This document shows positions 46,500-57,222 of a stretch of DNA of 64,000 bases, piece by piece. The notes beneath the pieces were generated by a model. That model was given only the letters and a program-made list of their open reading frames with translations, ran no database searches and was not told the DNA's origin. Position 1 is the first letter of the stretch. Each line of letters opens with the position of its first letter. The position numbers and the translations under genes were made by a program. Location: NCBI RefSeq assembly GCF_020360975.1, contig NW_025408678.1, forward strand, positions 2,232,001 to 2,296,000. Reading direction: 5' to 3'. The stretch is from Hirsutella rhossiliensis. Lineage: Eukaryota > Ascomycota > Sordariomycetes > Hypocreales > Ophiocordycipitaceae.

Positions 46500-47753
46500 A
46501 TGAAGGCCTACGCCGCCCTCCTCACCGTTGCCGCCGTGCACGGCGTCGTTGCCGCTCCCCAGCAACCGGGGGAGAAGGGTAAGCCAGCCGACAAGGACAA
46601 TTTGGCCCCCCCTCGTGGCCCGACTCTGCCGGCGGACCATGTCATCAGGACACAGGTGCCGGGACTGGCCCTCAGCGCCTGCTACCAGAACAGCACCGGA
46701 CAATACAAGGACGGCATTGCTGGTGCGAGTATTCCAAACGACATGGGAGACAAATTCAAGTATCCCTGCAACTCGGAGCAAGAAATCACCGGCTACTGCA
46801 GTTCCTTGTACTCAAATGACAGAATGGGCATGTACCACTGCTTGTTTGGCGAAGGCTCGACCTACAGGACCGACCGCACCTGCTGCATCGCGTGCAGATT
46901 CCAGAACCAGGATGGCGCCGAGGGCAGCGCGACAGAGTCCCCCAAGTTTCTGGACGCGCTCGCCGACCTGTTGAAGAATGGCGAGGGAGCCTTCGACATG
47001 AAGGAGCTGACCAAACAGGCCAAGGAAAAGATCAACTTGAAGGCCGTCGTGGCCCCCAACACAAACTTTGTCAATGACAAGGGAGTGGCCGACATCAACA
47101 TCCTCACCTACTGTCCCAAGATCCAGACGCCGCAGAAGGCTGGCGAGCAGCCCAAGGGCAGCGCCGAGGAGGCAAAGGGTGACAAGACCGGCAAAGAGGA
47201 CAAGGACAACAAGGTTGACAAGCCTGCTGTCCCCGAACAGGGCAAGGCAGTCACCGTACACTCGACTCTTGGTTCCTTTGAGACGGCTGCCAACGCGTCG
47301 GCCATCGGAGAATTCAAGTTCACAGTTGAAAGGAACTACTGCTTCGTGTGCGCCAGCCCTGACCAGTCACCGGAGGAGAGCAAGCAGTACGTCAAAATGT
47401 CTCTGCGCATCGCAGAAGAGTGCAAGGTCGAAGACGTGTCGGTGGAACCCAAGTCTGTCGTGCGCAAGGCCCGGAGTGCCGAGTCGAAGAACGCAGTCTC
47501 CCTCAAGGGATTCAACCTCGACAGCGTCCGCAACATGGACCAGGTTCCCAAGGGACTCGAGCCCAGGATTAGCGTCAACGCCGAGGCAAAGTTGGACTTG
47601 AAGGTCTTGTTCACCGGCCCCAGCGCCCAAGTAGGCAGCAGCGGAGCCTTGTCTCCCGTCGCCAACAACAAGGGACCTAAGGGGAACGTCGGCAGCAACG
47701 GGCCTCAGGGAAACGCCCGCGAGGGCGACGAGGATCTTGACTACTGCGAATGA
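46500..47753 (+). CDS. Secreted cysteine-containing protein of unknown function (417 aa)
   Basis: An uninterrupted 417-codon frame in DNA of normal composition. The N-terminus (Met-Lys, then a hydrophobic stretch, residues 4-19) is a classical signal peptide, with likely cleavage after an Ala near residue 18-19, so the product is probably exported. Twelve Cys remain: 61, 90, 100, 114, 128, 129, 132, 205, 281, 284, 308 and 416. Seven cluster in residues 61-132. A Lys/Glu/Asp-rich linker covers about 207-246. Asn64 and Asn265 are N-glycosylation sequons. The C-terminal part (about 391-407) has Gly-Pro-Lys/Gly-Pro-Gln collagen-like spacing before an acidic tail. I recognise no family. The start is the first ATG after a CT-rich leader. 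Position in an island between transposon relics fits an effector candidate, but that is inference. No intron is needed. Confidence 0.88.
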   Translation: MKAYAALLTVAAVHGVVAAPQQPGEKGKPADKDNLAPPRGPTLPADHVIRTQVPGLALSACYQNSTGQYKDGIAGASIPNDMGDKFKYPCNSEQEITGYCSSLYSNDRMGMYHCLFGEGSTYRTDRTCCIACRFQNQDGAEGSATESPKFLDALADLLKNGEGAFDMKELTKQAKEKINLKAVVAPNTNFVNDKGVADINILTYCPKIQTPQKAGEQPKGSAEEAKGDKTGKEDKDNKVDKPAVPEQGKAVTVHSTLGSFETAANASAIGEFKFTVERNYCFVCASPDQSPEESKQYVKMSLRIAEECKVEDVSVEPKSVVRKARSAESKNAVSLKGFNLDSVRNMDQVPKGLEPRISVNAEAKLDLKVLFTGPSAQVGSSGALSPVANNKGPKGNVGSNGPQGNAREGDEDLDYCE

Positions 47754-48500
47754 TCGAATCCGTGCGACAGGCTCGACAGGTGGTGCACGCAGGGTCGGTC
47801 CGCCATCGAAGCGGCACGACGAGTCTGGCTTTGACATGCCAGCTCATGTTGTGTTGCCTTGACGGTCCGGTCCGGTTGGCTGCCGAGCCATTTCAATACA
47901 TGTAGCTTCTATGTTTTCCTTATGTATACAGATGTAATATTCGGGTTAGAGGAAGTAGTAATATGGCGACTCCGCGAATGGCTTATTCTCTCTGCCCGCA
48001 TGGCCGAACCCATATTAGCCTAGGACTTGGTTTCGACGAATAGCCAGTCATGAGCATTTGTTTTCGACAAGAGGCCTTGTTCCCTTGCATGATGACTCTG
48101 ACAGGATCTTCGACACTATTATGCATGAAGTATTCCAGCGTCTTCTCATCTGCTATCGATCGTTGCGCCACTCTCCTTCCTAGACCGGCTAGGAAGTTTT
48201 GGCTCTTGAAGACACGAATGCCGACGGGCAGACATTCGTAGAGAGTATCGAAAACGCTCCCCTGGCGAAGAGGGCAGGCAAAGGGCGACGTTAATGGGCC
48301 CTTGGTTTTCGTTATCGGGCCCTTGAAATGTGGCTGAGAGAGTCACATGATTACTGCGCCCCTCCTGCCAACAGGAGATCGGCCCCTTCCAGGGTCCGTC
48401 AATGCCGGCGGCCAATACATGGGCGCCCGGGCGCGCTACTAAGAACCGCAGACTGTCATTGGCCCATGCACACGTAGGAGAGTCAGCAGGTCAAAGATTG
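47754..48500. other. Downstream and intergenic sequence
   Basis: Non-coding as far as I can see. AT-rich stretches such as TTATGTATACAGATGTAATA (47919-47938) are plausible 3' processing signals for the upstream gene. Short open frames in both directions show no recognisable domain. Confidence 0.4.
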
Positions 48501-48503
48501 GAA

Positions 48504-48809
48504 GTCATCAGAGAATATGCGGTGGCCCCGTGGGAAGACCGCATTCGTGTTCTCTATGACCTCGATGATGACTAGGCAGCTAAATTGGTTGCGAAAGCGC
48601 AAGGCATTATCGTCGCGACGAGCTCATCCGAAAGGCGAGGCGTAGTCGGCATGGGAGGCTGTGTTCGAGATACGAGAGTCCACAACGAGCAAGAAGCACT
48701 AGCGAGCTATTCTATTACTCTAGGGCCGCGAGAAGACCGAGTGTTAAGAGCTTGTCGAGTGGAGCGGAGACGGCGCGTCATTCGTCAGCTTCCCGAAAGG
48801 GTTGCATGA
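48504..48809 (+). pseudogene. LINE RNase H fragment, broken
   Basis: A plus-strand frame reads LEVIREYAVAPWEDRI, then an in-frame TAG (48573-48575), then VGMGGCVRDTR and ALASYSITLGPRE. This pattern resembles the RNase H region found at the end of fungal LINE-type reverse transcriptases, where the Gly-Gly strand and SYS-TLG-R block recur. Only about 100 codons remain, with no RT. It keeps normal CpA content although it is transposon-derived, as a short single fragment would. Confidence 0.6.
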
Positions 48810-49213
48810 CTCCACTACAGGACGGACAGATCCTATAAAGACCTTGGAAAGGGATGTATGAAAGGGACGATCCCCCGCCGGGGCGACTGTCGGTCCTCTT
48901 ACTTTTCCGTCGGGATCACGGAAGTGCATCGTTTTTTTCTCGAAGATGAAAGGGCCTTGATGATTGATCTAGGGTAGGCCACCTTCTCTTCCCGCAGCAC
49001 GGCGAGGGGCAAACAAAAGTCCGGAGGAACTTGCTTAGGAAAGCAAGTGGGTCAGTCAGCTGACTGCGCGGACAGCCCGTGTTGTCGTACTCGACTTGGT
49101 CACTAGGGTGACGCGACTCTTGACAACGTCCAGCTGGAGGCGTTCTTGTCCATTCTCACACTCACCTCGATCGGTGAGGTCCGACCTCGCAAGCAGCTTT
49201 TTACAGTGGAACG
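48810..49213 (+). promoter_or_regulatory. Upstream region of the three-exon gene
   Basis: No coding feature recognised. Near 49040-49070 there is a short inverted sequence around GTCAGTCAGCTGACTGCGCG. The leader before the ATG includes a CT/CA-rich CATTCTCACACTCACCTCGA stretch (about 49152-49171). Confidence 0.3.
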
Positions 49214-49802
49214 ATGGATGCAAGAGCAGCACCCCGTCAGCCGGATTTCGGGACCATTTCCGGCAGCTTTGATGCCCTGTCGGAACAGTTTGCGCTTTGT
49301 GGGAATTTACCCGCCGTCGATGGCGGTGCCCGCTTGGTCGATAGAATGGACCGAATGGAGATTCTTTTGCAGGAAATACGCGGTATGCTGCAGGGCATAA
49401 ACCGACGCATAAACGTGTCGTGGGTCTAACTTGCCTTCCCTGAGGCCGTCCTCTTTTCTTTCTACTAACCGGTTTGCACCGGCAGGGACGCCAACGCAGT
49501 GGTGAGAATCGAGAATAGCGTGGCTACGGATAGAAACGCGCGTCTGGCTCCCTTGCTCAGTCCGGCAAACGGCGAACCGCTGGCGAGCTGCCCCGCTACC
49601 GTGGCGGCAGCCTTGAGTATGGCAGGTGAGTATTCCCTTGGTCAGGGGCCTTCTTCTCTCCTTCATGTTCTGTCTGACTTGTCGTCTAGTGAGGGACGCG
49701 AACCGCCTGTTGAGGGACCTCGGCCTGTCTGCAGAAGGAGACTTGGTCGAGAAGCGGACGAGGGTTCTCTTTGCTATGGGAGTTCGCACTTTGGATCTAT
49801 AG
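49214..49802 (+). CDS. Three-exon gene for a 152-aa coiled-coil-like protein
   Basis: Exons 49214-49419, 49486-49625 and 49690-49802 join in frame to 153 codons including the stop. Intron 1 (49420-49485, 66 bp) has GTGGGT, a CTAAC branch site near 49465 and GGCAG. Intron 2 (49626-49689, 64 bp) has GTGAGT, CTGAC near 49672 and TCTAG. Exon phases are compatible (codon TC|G and G|TG). The product has no signal peptide. Residues about 38-70 (GARLVDRMDRMEILLQEIRG) look amphipathic and coiled-coil-like; a middle part reads RIENSVATDRNARLAPLL, and the end is LLRDLGLSAEGDLVEKRTRV. It resembles a recurrent family of short uncharacterised ascomycete proteins with this layout; function unknown. Splice sites are predicted, not shown. 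Confidence 0.75.
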
Positions 49803-51200
49803 TTGGATGCTGTCTTTATATCTTGGCCGTTCTCGGATGCATGAGAGCGTCGCCGTTGCCGTTGGCGGTCTGATTTAGCGGATCGGGACGGGACTTGACG
49901 ATACCCTCACCGCGGGTGTGACCGCACCCAATCGCAAAGAGTAAGGATGAATTGATGCACTTGCACACGCAGAACACCACATGAACCCGTCACTGTGACT
50001 CCCACTGCCCGACACCACGTAGACCTACTCGCTTTCACAAACCGGTTACAAGTACACTTCATCCGTTTACAAGGGAGTCATACTGCAGGAGATCCAGCTC
50101 TGAGGTTAACCCCTGGAGGGCCATTCTATGACTATGGAAATTACCTCTGGAGGTGCAGGCGAGCCGAAGGTTCGACTGGAAAGCAGCGAACAGAGTGAGC
50201 GCCACATTAACAATCCTCGAGTAAGTCAATATGTTTACAAGGAAACACACACAGAACAGGAGGAGCAAGCATCCGCAAGGGTGCGCGACGGACTGGAAAC
50301 AACACACCGACACTCACGCACCGAACACCACACTACAGTACACACACGAGCCCTAACCAAGAGTCACTCCACTATATACAAACATACGACAAAAGTGTAG
50401 GTTCACCGCAAATGTGCTTCCATTTTAGAGGAAAAGCTTCTATTTCTGGAGGATAGGCTGCTCTTTTCGGAGGACATTTTGCGAAGCGCCGGTGGCGGGG
50501 CGTGTGCTATTTGTCCCCACCCCTCGGCTATAGCTCCGAGGTGCCCCGCTATCCCCGGCCGCGTCGACCCCCTAATTAAACCGCTAATATACTAATTTTA
50601 ATAGCGTTAAAATATATTAATTAATAGGTAATATACTATTTAGCTATAAATTTTTGCTTAAATCCCTAGAAGATTAAGATATATAAGAGTAAAGTATAGC
50701 GGTACTAAAAAGCTTACTACGAGCTTAGTACTCCCTAGCCTACTACTAGTTAAAGCGTAAGTAACTTTAAAATTATAGGGCTATTAAAAGGCGGCACGCC
50801 GAGATAATAGAAGTTAATATATATAGAGTAAAATAAAAATAAATAAGGTAAGCTACTATTTTTATTATATTTAAGTAGTAGGCTAATAAGACTAAATACT
50901 ATATATACTTATTAGTTAATCTACTTAATTATCTTATAAAATCGATAAAGGAAGATATTATAATATTTTTAAAGTAAATATTTAACTTATATCGAAGGAT
51001 TTATAAGAGAAGTATTATATATACCTATAAAAGAATTTTTCTTTAAGTATATTAAAAGTCTATTAAAGTTAATTTTAGTAAGTAAGCGAATAAAGAGATT
51101 AATAATATAAGTTTTATCTTAATTATAAAAGTTTATATATTATATAATTAGCTTACTACTTAATAGTATATTAATAGGTATTTAACTATTTATTATAAGC
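49803..51200. other. Right edge of the island and start of mutated sequence
   Basis: 49803-50575 has normal composition and no gene I can support. A 90-codon plus-strand frame at 50128-50400 is hydrophilic, His/Thr/Glu-rich and without domain or obvious initiation context. At about 50575-50600 the sequence changes abruptly from GC-rich (TCCCCGGCCGCGTCGACCCC) to CpA-free AT-rich DNA, a sharp RIP boundary. Confidence 0.45.
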
Positions 51201-51249
51201 TTAATATATTAGTAAATAAGAAGCCTATAATAAGCGTTAATAATATATA

Positions 51250-52850
51250 TCTTATATAGTATTATTATTAGGTCTATAATACTTTAGTTTTCCTTAATAA
51301 GCGCTAGTATATATAATTAGCTTTCTTAGTTTTACTTTAAGTATATATAGCTATATAGCTTAGAGTACTCGCCTATAACCGACTTAATAAGAACGCCGTT
51401 AACGACTACTACTTTAGCTATAAAGATAAAGCGACTTAGGAAAACTATATAGATAAATTTAACCTAAAAGATAATAATTTTAAGATAATTTACTATAGGG
51501 ATATCTAGCTACTCCTCCTTAAAAACCTAGAGAGAGGAAGGGATCTTTTAGCTATAAAGGTAACGCTTAGGTATATAAAAAGATAAGAATAAAGAGAAAA
51601 CCTATAAGTAACTCCTTAGTACTTATACTAACCCTAGCTTATATTAGGTTCTTAGAAAAACCTTTATCTTTTATAAGGTCGACGACTTATTATTTAATAT
51701 TATACTTTATCTTTTAGCCCTTATACTTCTTAACTAAGTATTTAAAGCGAATATCTAGAAAGTAGAAAACTTTTATTAAATTAAAGTCCTATCCTTATAA
51801 TACTCTTTAAAGTTTCGTTAGTAGAAGGGTATAAGAGATATACTAATATTTTAGTAAGCTATATTAATAAATAATAAAGTAGTCTATACGTTTAAAACTA
51901 AAGCGCTTTATTACTATACCTATCTCTACTATTTATAGAGACTAGGGCTCGTAATAAGCTTTATATAGATCTTAAATCTATACTATATTCGCTAAGGGTT
52001 AAGAAAAGCGGTTAAAAGTATATAATTAAGTTAGTATATAGCTTTATTCGCTAACCTTTCTAGGTACTATAACGTAAGTATAACTATAGTAAGTTATATA
52101 TAATATTAACGTAGTAACTTACTAAGCCTATATTAATTAAAGAGTTTAGTATAATATAATAGTAGCGTTCTTAGAACGCCCTTTAAATAAGGCGTTATTA
52201 AAAGCAGCTAGCTATATAAGCTAGTATACTAATCCTAGGGCACTACCTAACGATAGTACTATTAAGCTAAGAAAGATTAAGATAAATCCTATACTTATTA
52301 GTCTTATTAGTCTTCGCGATTCTCTTAGTAAGGAGGTTTATTATAAGTTAGGAATAATTAAAGAGGCTAAGGAAGCTAGTATATAGCTATTTAAGATATA
52401 TTATACTATAGAGAATAAAGTATAATTAATAAGGTTATACTTATAGAAACTAGCTAAAGTTAATATAAGAGATAATTTCTTTAATATAATTTATATTATA
52501 GAGATTAATACCTAACTTAAGGATAAGAGCTACTCTTTCCTAGACTTAAAGCTAGGATCTTAGTAACCTTAGTAATCTTATAGCTTAAAAGAAAAAAGAC
52601 TTTTAGCTAAACTTATTTACGCTAATATAATAAAACGTAATAATAAGATAAGATTAAAATACTAGCTTTATATAATATATATAATAGTTATACTAAGAAG
52701 GAAAATTAAGTCTCGCTTACTAAAAATAATAGTTAAAGATATTATAGTTAACTTTCTAAAAATATATAGTAAGGACTAGTACTTTATATATTTTTAGGAT
52801 AAAATAGCACTTTAAACTAAAAGGTCTTATAAGTATTTTTCTACTTATAG
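51250..52850 (+). pseudogene. DUF3435-type tyrosine recombinase relic (Starship captain/Crypton-like)
   Basis: Two plus-strand frames together resemble the C-terminal catalytic half of DUF3435 proteins. The first (about 51670-52010) has VDDLLFNIILYLLAL, a TFKTKAL stretch and LYYIR*GLRKAV, which fits the YxxRRG part of the recombinase active site with one Arg codon now a stop. The second (about 52040-52690) has NVVTYQAYINQRVQ, ALLKAASYIS*YTNPRA and the charged region following it, typical of the family after the catalytic segment. The frame change between them lies near 52010-52040. Stops are otherwise RIP-type. DUF3435 proteins are the transposases of Starship elements and also occur in Cryptons; which one this was cannot be told here. 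Confidence 0.72.
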
Positions 52851-55540
52851 AGTAAGAGATTATTTTATTTCTTAGTATTTATAAGGCCTTAAAGTATAGT
52901 TTATAATATATTTAGAGCTAAATTATAAATTAAAAAATATTTCCTTTAGCGATATAAATAGCTTTTAAAGTTATTTACTTAAGATTTATAAGTATAATAT
53001 CTTTTACCGTTATAAAGTTTCTTTTAAGTCTTAGCTAGAAACTTAACCTAGTCTATATATAGTATTAAAGAAGTAAGTAGTATCTATTAGCTAGTATAGG
53101 CACTGCTATTAATAGGTTACTTAAAAGATTAAAGGAGGGCTACTTAAAGGATTATTATAAGACTATATATTAGGGACCTATAAAAACCTTATATATAGGG
53201 CTAGTTTAGTACTAATATAAGTTACTTAAGGGTCCCCTTAACTATAGTATAAATAGGGCCCTATAGCCGCTTCTTTCTAGCTAGATTATATATCTTTATT
53301 ACTTTCTATACTCCCTTACCTTATAAGTACTAGAATAATAGTCTATTAATAGTATCCTACTTTATAGAAGGTAGATAGTATAAACCGAATTCTTATATAA
53401 TATATCTATAAAGTAAAGTTTATAAAAATAGTAGCTAAGCTTTCTCCTCTTTACTTTAAAATATAACTATACTTATAGGTATTAATTATATAAGGCTTTA
53501 AAATTTCCTTAGCCTTAGTCTTAGTACTCTCTATAGCCCTTATAAGGGTTTCTATTAATAGACTAGGGCTACTACGTTAGGGAGGGACCTAGAAAAGGGA
53601 TCCCTAGCCTATATAGTAAGAATATATAAAGACTTCTTAAGTAAGGAAGGCTACCCCTTTATACGTAGATATAGCTAGTAAAGCTCCTTACTTAAGAGGT
53701 CCTTAAAAGTCCTTAAGACCTCTTATATAAATAGCCCCTTTAGACTACCCCTTTAAAGAAAGAATATATATCTTAAACCTAGCTATATAACCCTTTTATT
53801 TTAATATATATTAATATAATATTTTACTAATAGTTTTATATCGAGATTAAGCTAAGTAATATTCTCTAAAATAAGGTTTTATTAAAAAAGTAGAATACGT
53901 TAGTTTTAGATATAAGATTTAGCGTAAGGAAGTAAGAAAAAGATATTATATAGCTTTATTATATAAAGGATAAAAGTAGTAATATTATATAATAGCGCGC
54001 GTAATACCCTTAGCGCTTAGGTCTATAATAGCCCCTTTACCTTAAGGAACTTAAGGGTCTTTCTTCCGCCCTATCCTTATGCCTTTACTTAAGGAACGGA
54101 AGGTTTTAAAGGTTCTTCCTTTCGCGTCCTCCTTCCTACCCCCCCTAGCGATATATAGTTCGCTCCTTAAGCCCGACTTTATAAGCCCCCTTAATACTAC
54201 TACTTCCGCGCTATAACTATAGACCTTTATTAGATCTATAAACTAAAAGGGCCGTTCTAAAGGTTTTATAATAGGCCCTTAAGGACTAGTCTCCTATACC
54301 TTAAGGAACTTAAAGGTCTTTCTTCCGCCCTATCTTTAACTAAGTTAACTAAGCTTAGGCTACTTAATAGTCTATACTAGCTACGCCTTATATACTAGCT
54401 ATAAGCTATATAGCTAGCTAAACTTCTATAATAGGGTAGGAGCTTCTTCCTTTTATATACCTAGGTTATAAGCGGCCTTATATATATATTAAGCTAGGTT
54501 TAGATTAAAAGGTTACTAAGGGCTAAAGCTATAGGGCACTCTTAATCGTTTATTATTATTTATAGCTTATATACCGGATAATACTATACTATATAACTAA
54601 GCACTCTTTATAATCTAATTTAAATAGCGTAATACTATATATTATATTTACTATACCTTTAAGGGAGTCCCTTAAAAGGTCTTCCTTAAACTATAGAAAA
54701 CTTAAGCTTAGTAAGATATCTAAGCCTTATATAGCTACCCTTAACCTTTAAGGCTATTACTATTATAAAGGAACTTATTATCTAAGTATACTTAAATAAG
54801 GTAAGTTAAATTTTATATATCTATCTATACTACTACCTCTTTTTACTTAGTTAGGATTCTTATCTTAGTATATAATATAGTAAGCTATATTTTATTATAA
54901 TTATATTATTAACCTATTTTCGTTTTATATCTTTCGCTCTCTTTCCTTAAGGTATATAATAGATTTATTACTTAGTATATAATTATAGATATATTAACTT
55001 ACCTTTTCTTTATATCTTATTTCCTATATATTAATACTTTCCTAATCTCTATAGTATTAAACGAAAAAGGATAACTTATCTTTCTTTCCTCCCTTATCCT
55101 CCCTACGCGGTTATATTTATAAGCCTTAAAGGCCTTATCGCGATCTTAAAGGTAGGGTTAGTTAGTTCTCCCTATCTAATATAGGGTCTAGCTATAAGCT
55201 AATATATATATAGAGTATATTTAACCTTAAAAAGCAAAAAAAGAATAGTTATATATAGACGCTCCTAGCGCTTATAAAATAGTTTCTTAATTATATATAT
55301 AGCTTACTATTTAGCACCTATACTTATACTCTTTTCTTTCTTTTTTTTCCTTTAAAAAAACACTTAAAAGGGCCTTTATAATAGCCTATAACCCTAAGGC
55401 TATTACGCGATACCCTACTTAAAGCTTTATTACTACCTACTATATATATATTAAGTAGGTATTAAGCGTATAAGATAAGTACTTATATTAAGCTTATTAT
55501 TTTATTTTATAAGCTAGCCGCTATACTTCTTATACTCTTA
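52850..55540. other. Unidentified RIP-mutated sequence with a 38-bp direct repeat
   Basis: No gene recognised. A TATA-like TATAAATAGGGCCC near 53240 suggests an old LTR. A 38-bp direct repeat, TACCTTAAGGAACTTAAGGG onward, occurs at 54038-54075 and 54297-54334 (two to three differences), 259 bp apart. The stretch is otherwise AT-rich and free of CpA. Confidence 0.4.
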
Positions 55541-55935
55541 AGCTTATTCTAAAAAGGTATTAGCGGGCCTTATAAAAGACCGGTCTCTTATTATTAATAG
55601 CTTTTTTTTTAGTAGATAGAGCGCTTAAGCGGTTACTAAAAATATATAAGCTTATTCTTAAAAAGTATTAATAAGCCTTATAAGGGACCGGTCTCTTATT
55701 ACTAGTAACTAAACGCTTAATATTATATTAGTTACTAGTAACTAAACCTTACTTTATAATAATTACTAGTACCTCGCTTATAGGTATTACTAATAGCGTA
55801 TAGCTAAGCGCTTAAAAGTTACTAGTCCCTTTAAAGTATTAATAACTAACGCTTATAGGTTACTAGCGGCCCTTAATTAATAGAAACTTATAGCTAAGTA
55901 ATTACTAATAACCGCGTATTATTATTACTAGCGCC
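55540..55935. repeat. Degenerate tandem repeats
   Basis: A unit starting AAGCTTATTCT and ending with ACCGGTCTCTTATTA occurs at 55540 and again at 55648 (period about 108 bp). It is followed by several imperfect copies of TTACTAGTAACTAAACGCTT-type sequence up to 55930. Confidence 0.6.
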
Positions 55936-55938
55936 TTA

Positions 55939-56506
55939 TATAAGGAACGGTGTTCCTACTATAAATAAAGCAGCTATAATATACTCTCCCGATTATATAA
56001 GCCAATAAGTAGTATATTAATTATAGACAAAATCTCATCCTATAGAGCAAGAATCGCTCGTCATTTTGCATGTCATTATGCATTAAACGGGTTGCCGGTT
56101 ATCGTACAATCGGGAATCGAAGGAACAGAGCTAGCTTGGAATGCTAGCTAAGACCTCTCAAGAACACCGGCACGACCAACCTCCTCTAAACACGAATATC
56201 AGTAGAACCAAGACACTTCCAGATTCACTCGAGATATCACGGAATTCCTCAGTCTCAGGGCTATACGGCAGCCTAAATCTGGTCCCGAAAGGTTCTTCCG
56301 TTCAGCTACAATTGTCTATATAAGACAGCATGTCCGCTGGTAGATAGATAAAAAATCATCAACTTCAACACCTCTTCCACACACCAATACACTACCAATA
56401 AATTCCGTTGAAAATCCTACCTTATACTCCTTCTTCCCCTCTATCACGTAGTCTTACGTGATTTCTTGATTTCCCAAAATTCCGCTTTTGCTCATATACC
56501 TTAAGA
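55939..56506. repeat. Solo LTR E2 (568 bp), largely unmutated copy
   Basis: Same length and ends as 41312-41879, with perfect 5-bp duplications CCTTA (55934-55938, 56507-56511). It keeps many CpA and TpG (for example GACAAAATCTCATCC and GCATGTCATTATGCAT), while E1 has TA in their place. A TATA-like TATATAAGACAGC lies near 56317-56330. The open frame of 60 codons in it is not convincing as a gene. Confidence 0.78.
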
Positions 56507-56558
56507 CCTTATAAGCTAGCGCTTAGTAGTTAATAGTAACTTTATACTTACTATATAT

Positions 56559-56746
56559 TATTATAAAGTAAGTAAAGGTATATATATAGGTACTATCTAT
56601 AGGATAATATTAATAAGCTATATAGAGCTCTTTTATATATAGCTAGCCTATATATATATATATATAGGATCCGGCCTTCTATATATAACTATATAGCTTA
56701 GGCTATAGCCTAAGCCTATAACTAATAATAGTTAAAGACTCTTATA
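56559..56746 (-). repeat. 3' LTR of Gypsy-D2 (188 bp)
   Basis: Reverse complement of the Gypsy-D1 LTR, ending GTTAAAGACTCTTATA on the plus strand. The purine-rich tract expected next to it appears as TACCTTCCCTT at about 56750-56760 (complement). Confidence 0.88.
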
Positions 56747-57222
56747 TAATACCTTCCCTTAAGCGTAGTATAGCGCTACCTTATTAATAGCTTCTATACT
56801 ATTAAGCCTATACTATTAGCTCTACCCTACCCTTTCCTATTAATTATACTAGCCTTACTAGCCTTATTATCCCTATACTTATTAGCTTAAGTAGCTAGAA
56901 CCTAGCTCTATACTTATTAGCCGGCTAGCTATTTAAATAGGGGCGTAACCTATTATATACGCCCCTAAGTAGCCGGCGGCCGGCCCGGACCTATATAAGC
57001 CTTAAGTTACCCGTCCCCTTAGCCTTAAGTAGCCTCCTTTACTTAGGGGTATATAAAGTAGTATCCCCCCTTTCTTTCTTCCTTTCTTTCTCTTCTTTCT
57101 TTAACTATAGTAGTAGTAGTAATAGGTAAGTTCCGCTCCGCTTAAGGTATTAGTTTATTCCTAGCTATATAAGCCGCTCTATTAATATATACTTATAGTA
57201 ATAGCTATAGTAGTAATAATAG

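Noticed and set aside
46812..47261. Long antisense frames opposite the secreted-protein gene
   Set aside because: They follow from the codon pattern of the 417-codon gene and show no start context or domain of their own.
50128..50400. A 90-codon plus-strand frame in the island
   Set aside because: Low-complexity His/Thr/Glu composition, no domain, no good start context and close to the RIP boundary; not enough to call a gene.
45780..50590. Cargo of a Starship element bounded by the DUF3435 relic
   Set aside because: The recombinase reads away from the island and no matching element ends were found, so only proximity supports it; kept as a question, not a call.
54038..54334. CRISPR-like spaced repeats or short LTR pair
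   Set aside because: There are only two copies of a 38-bp repeat, with no array and no LTR or target-duplication structure around them.
55939..56506. A MITE rather than a solo LTR
   Set aside because: No convincing terminal inverted repeats; the 5-bp duplications and size favour an LTR, although the ends are not canonical TG...CA, so this remains open.
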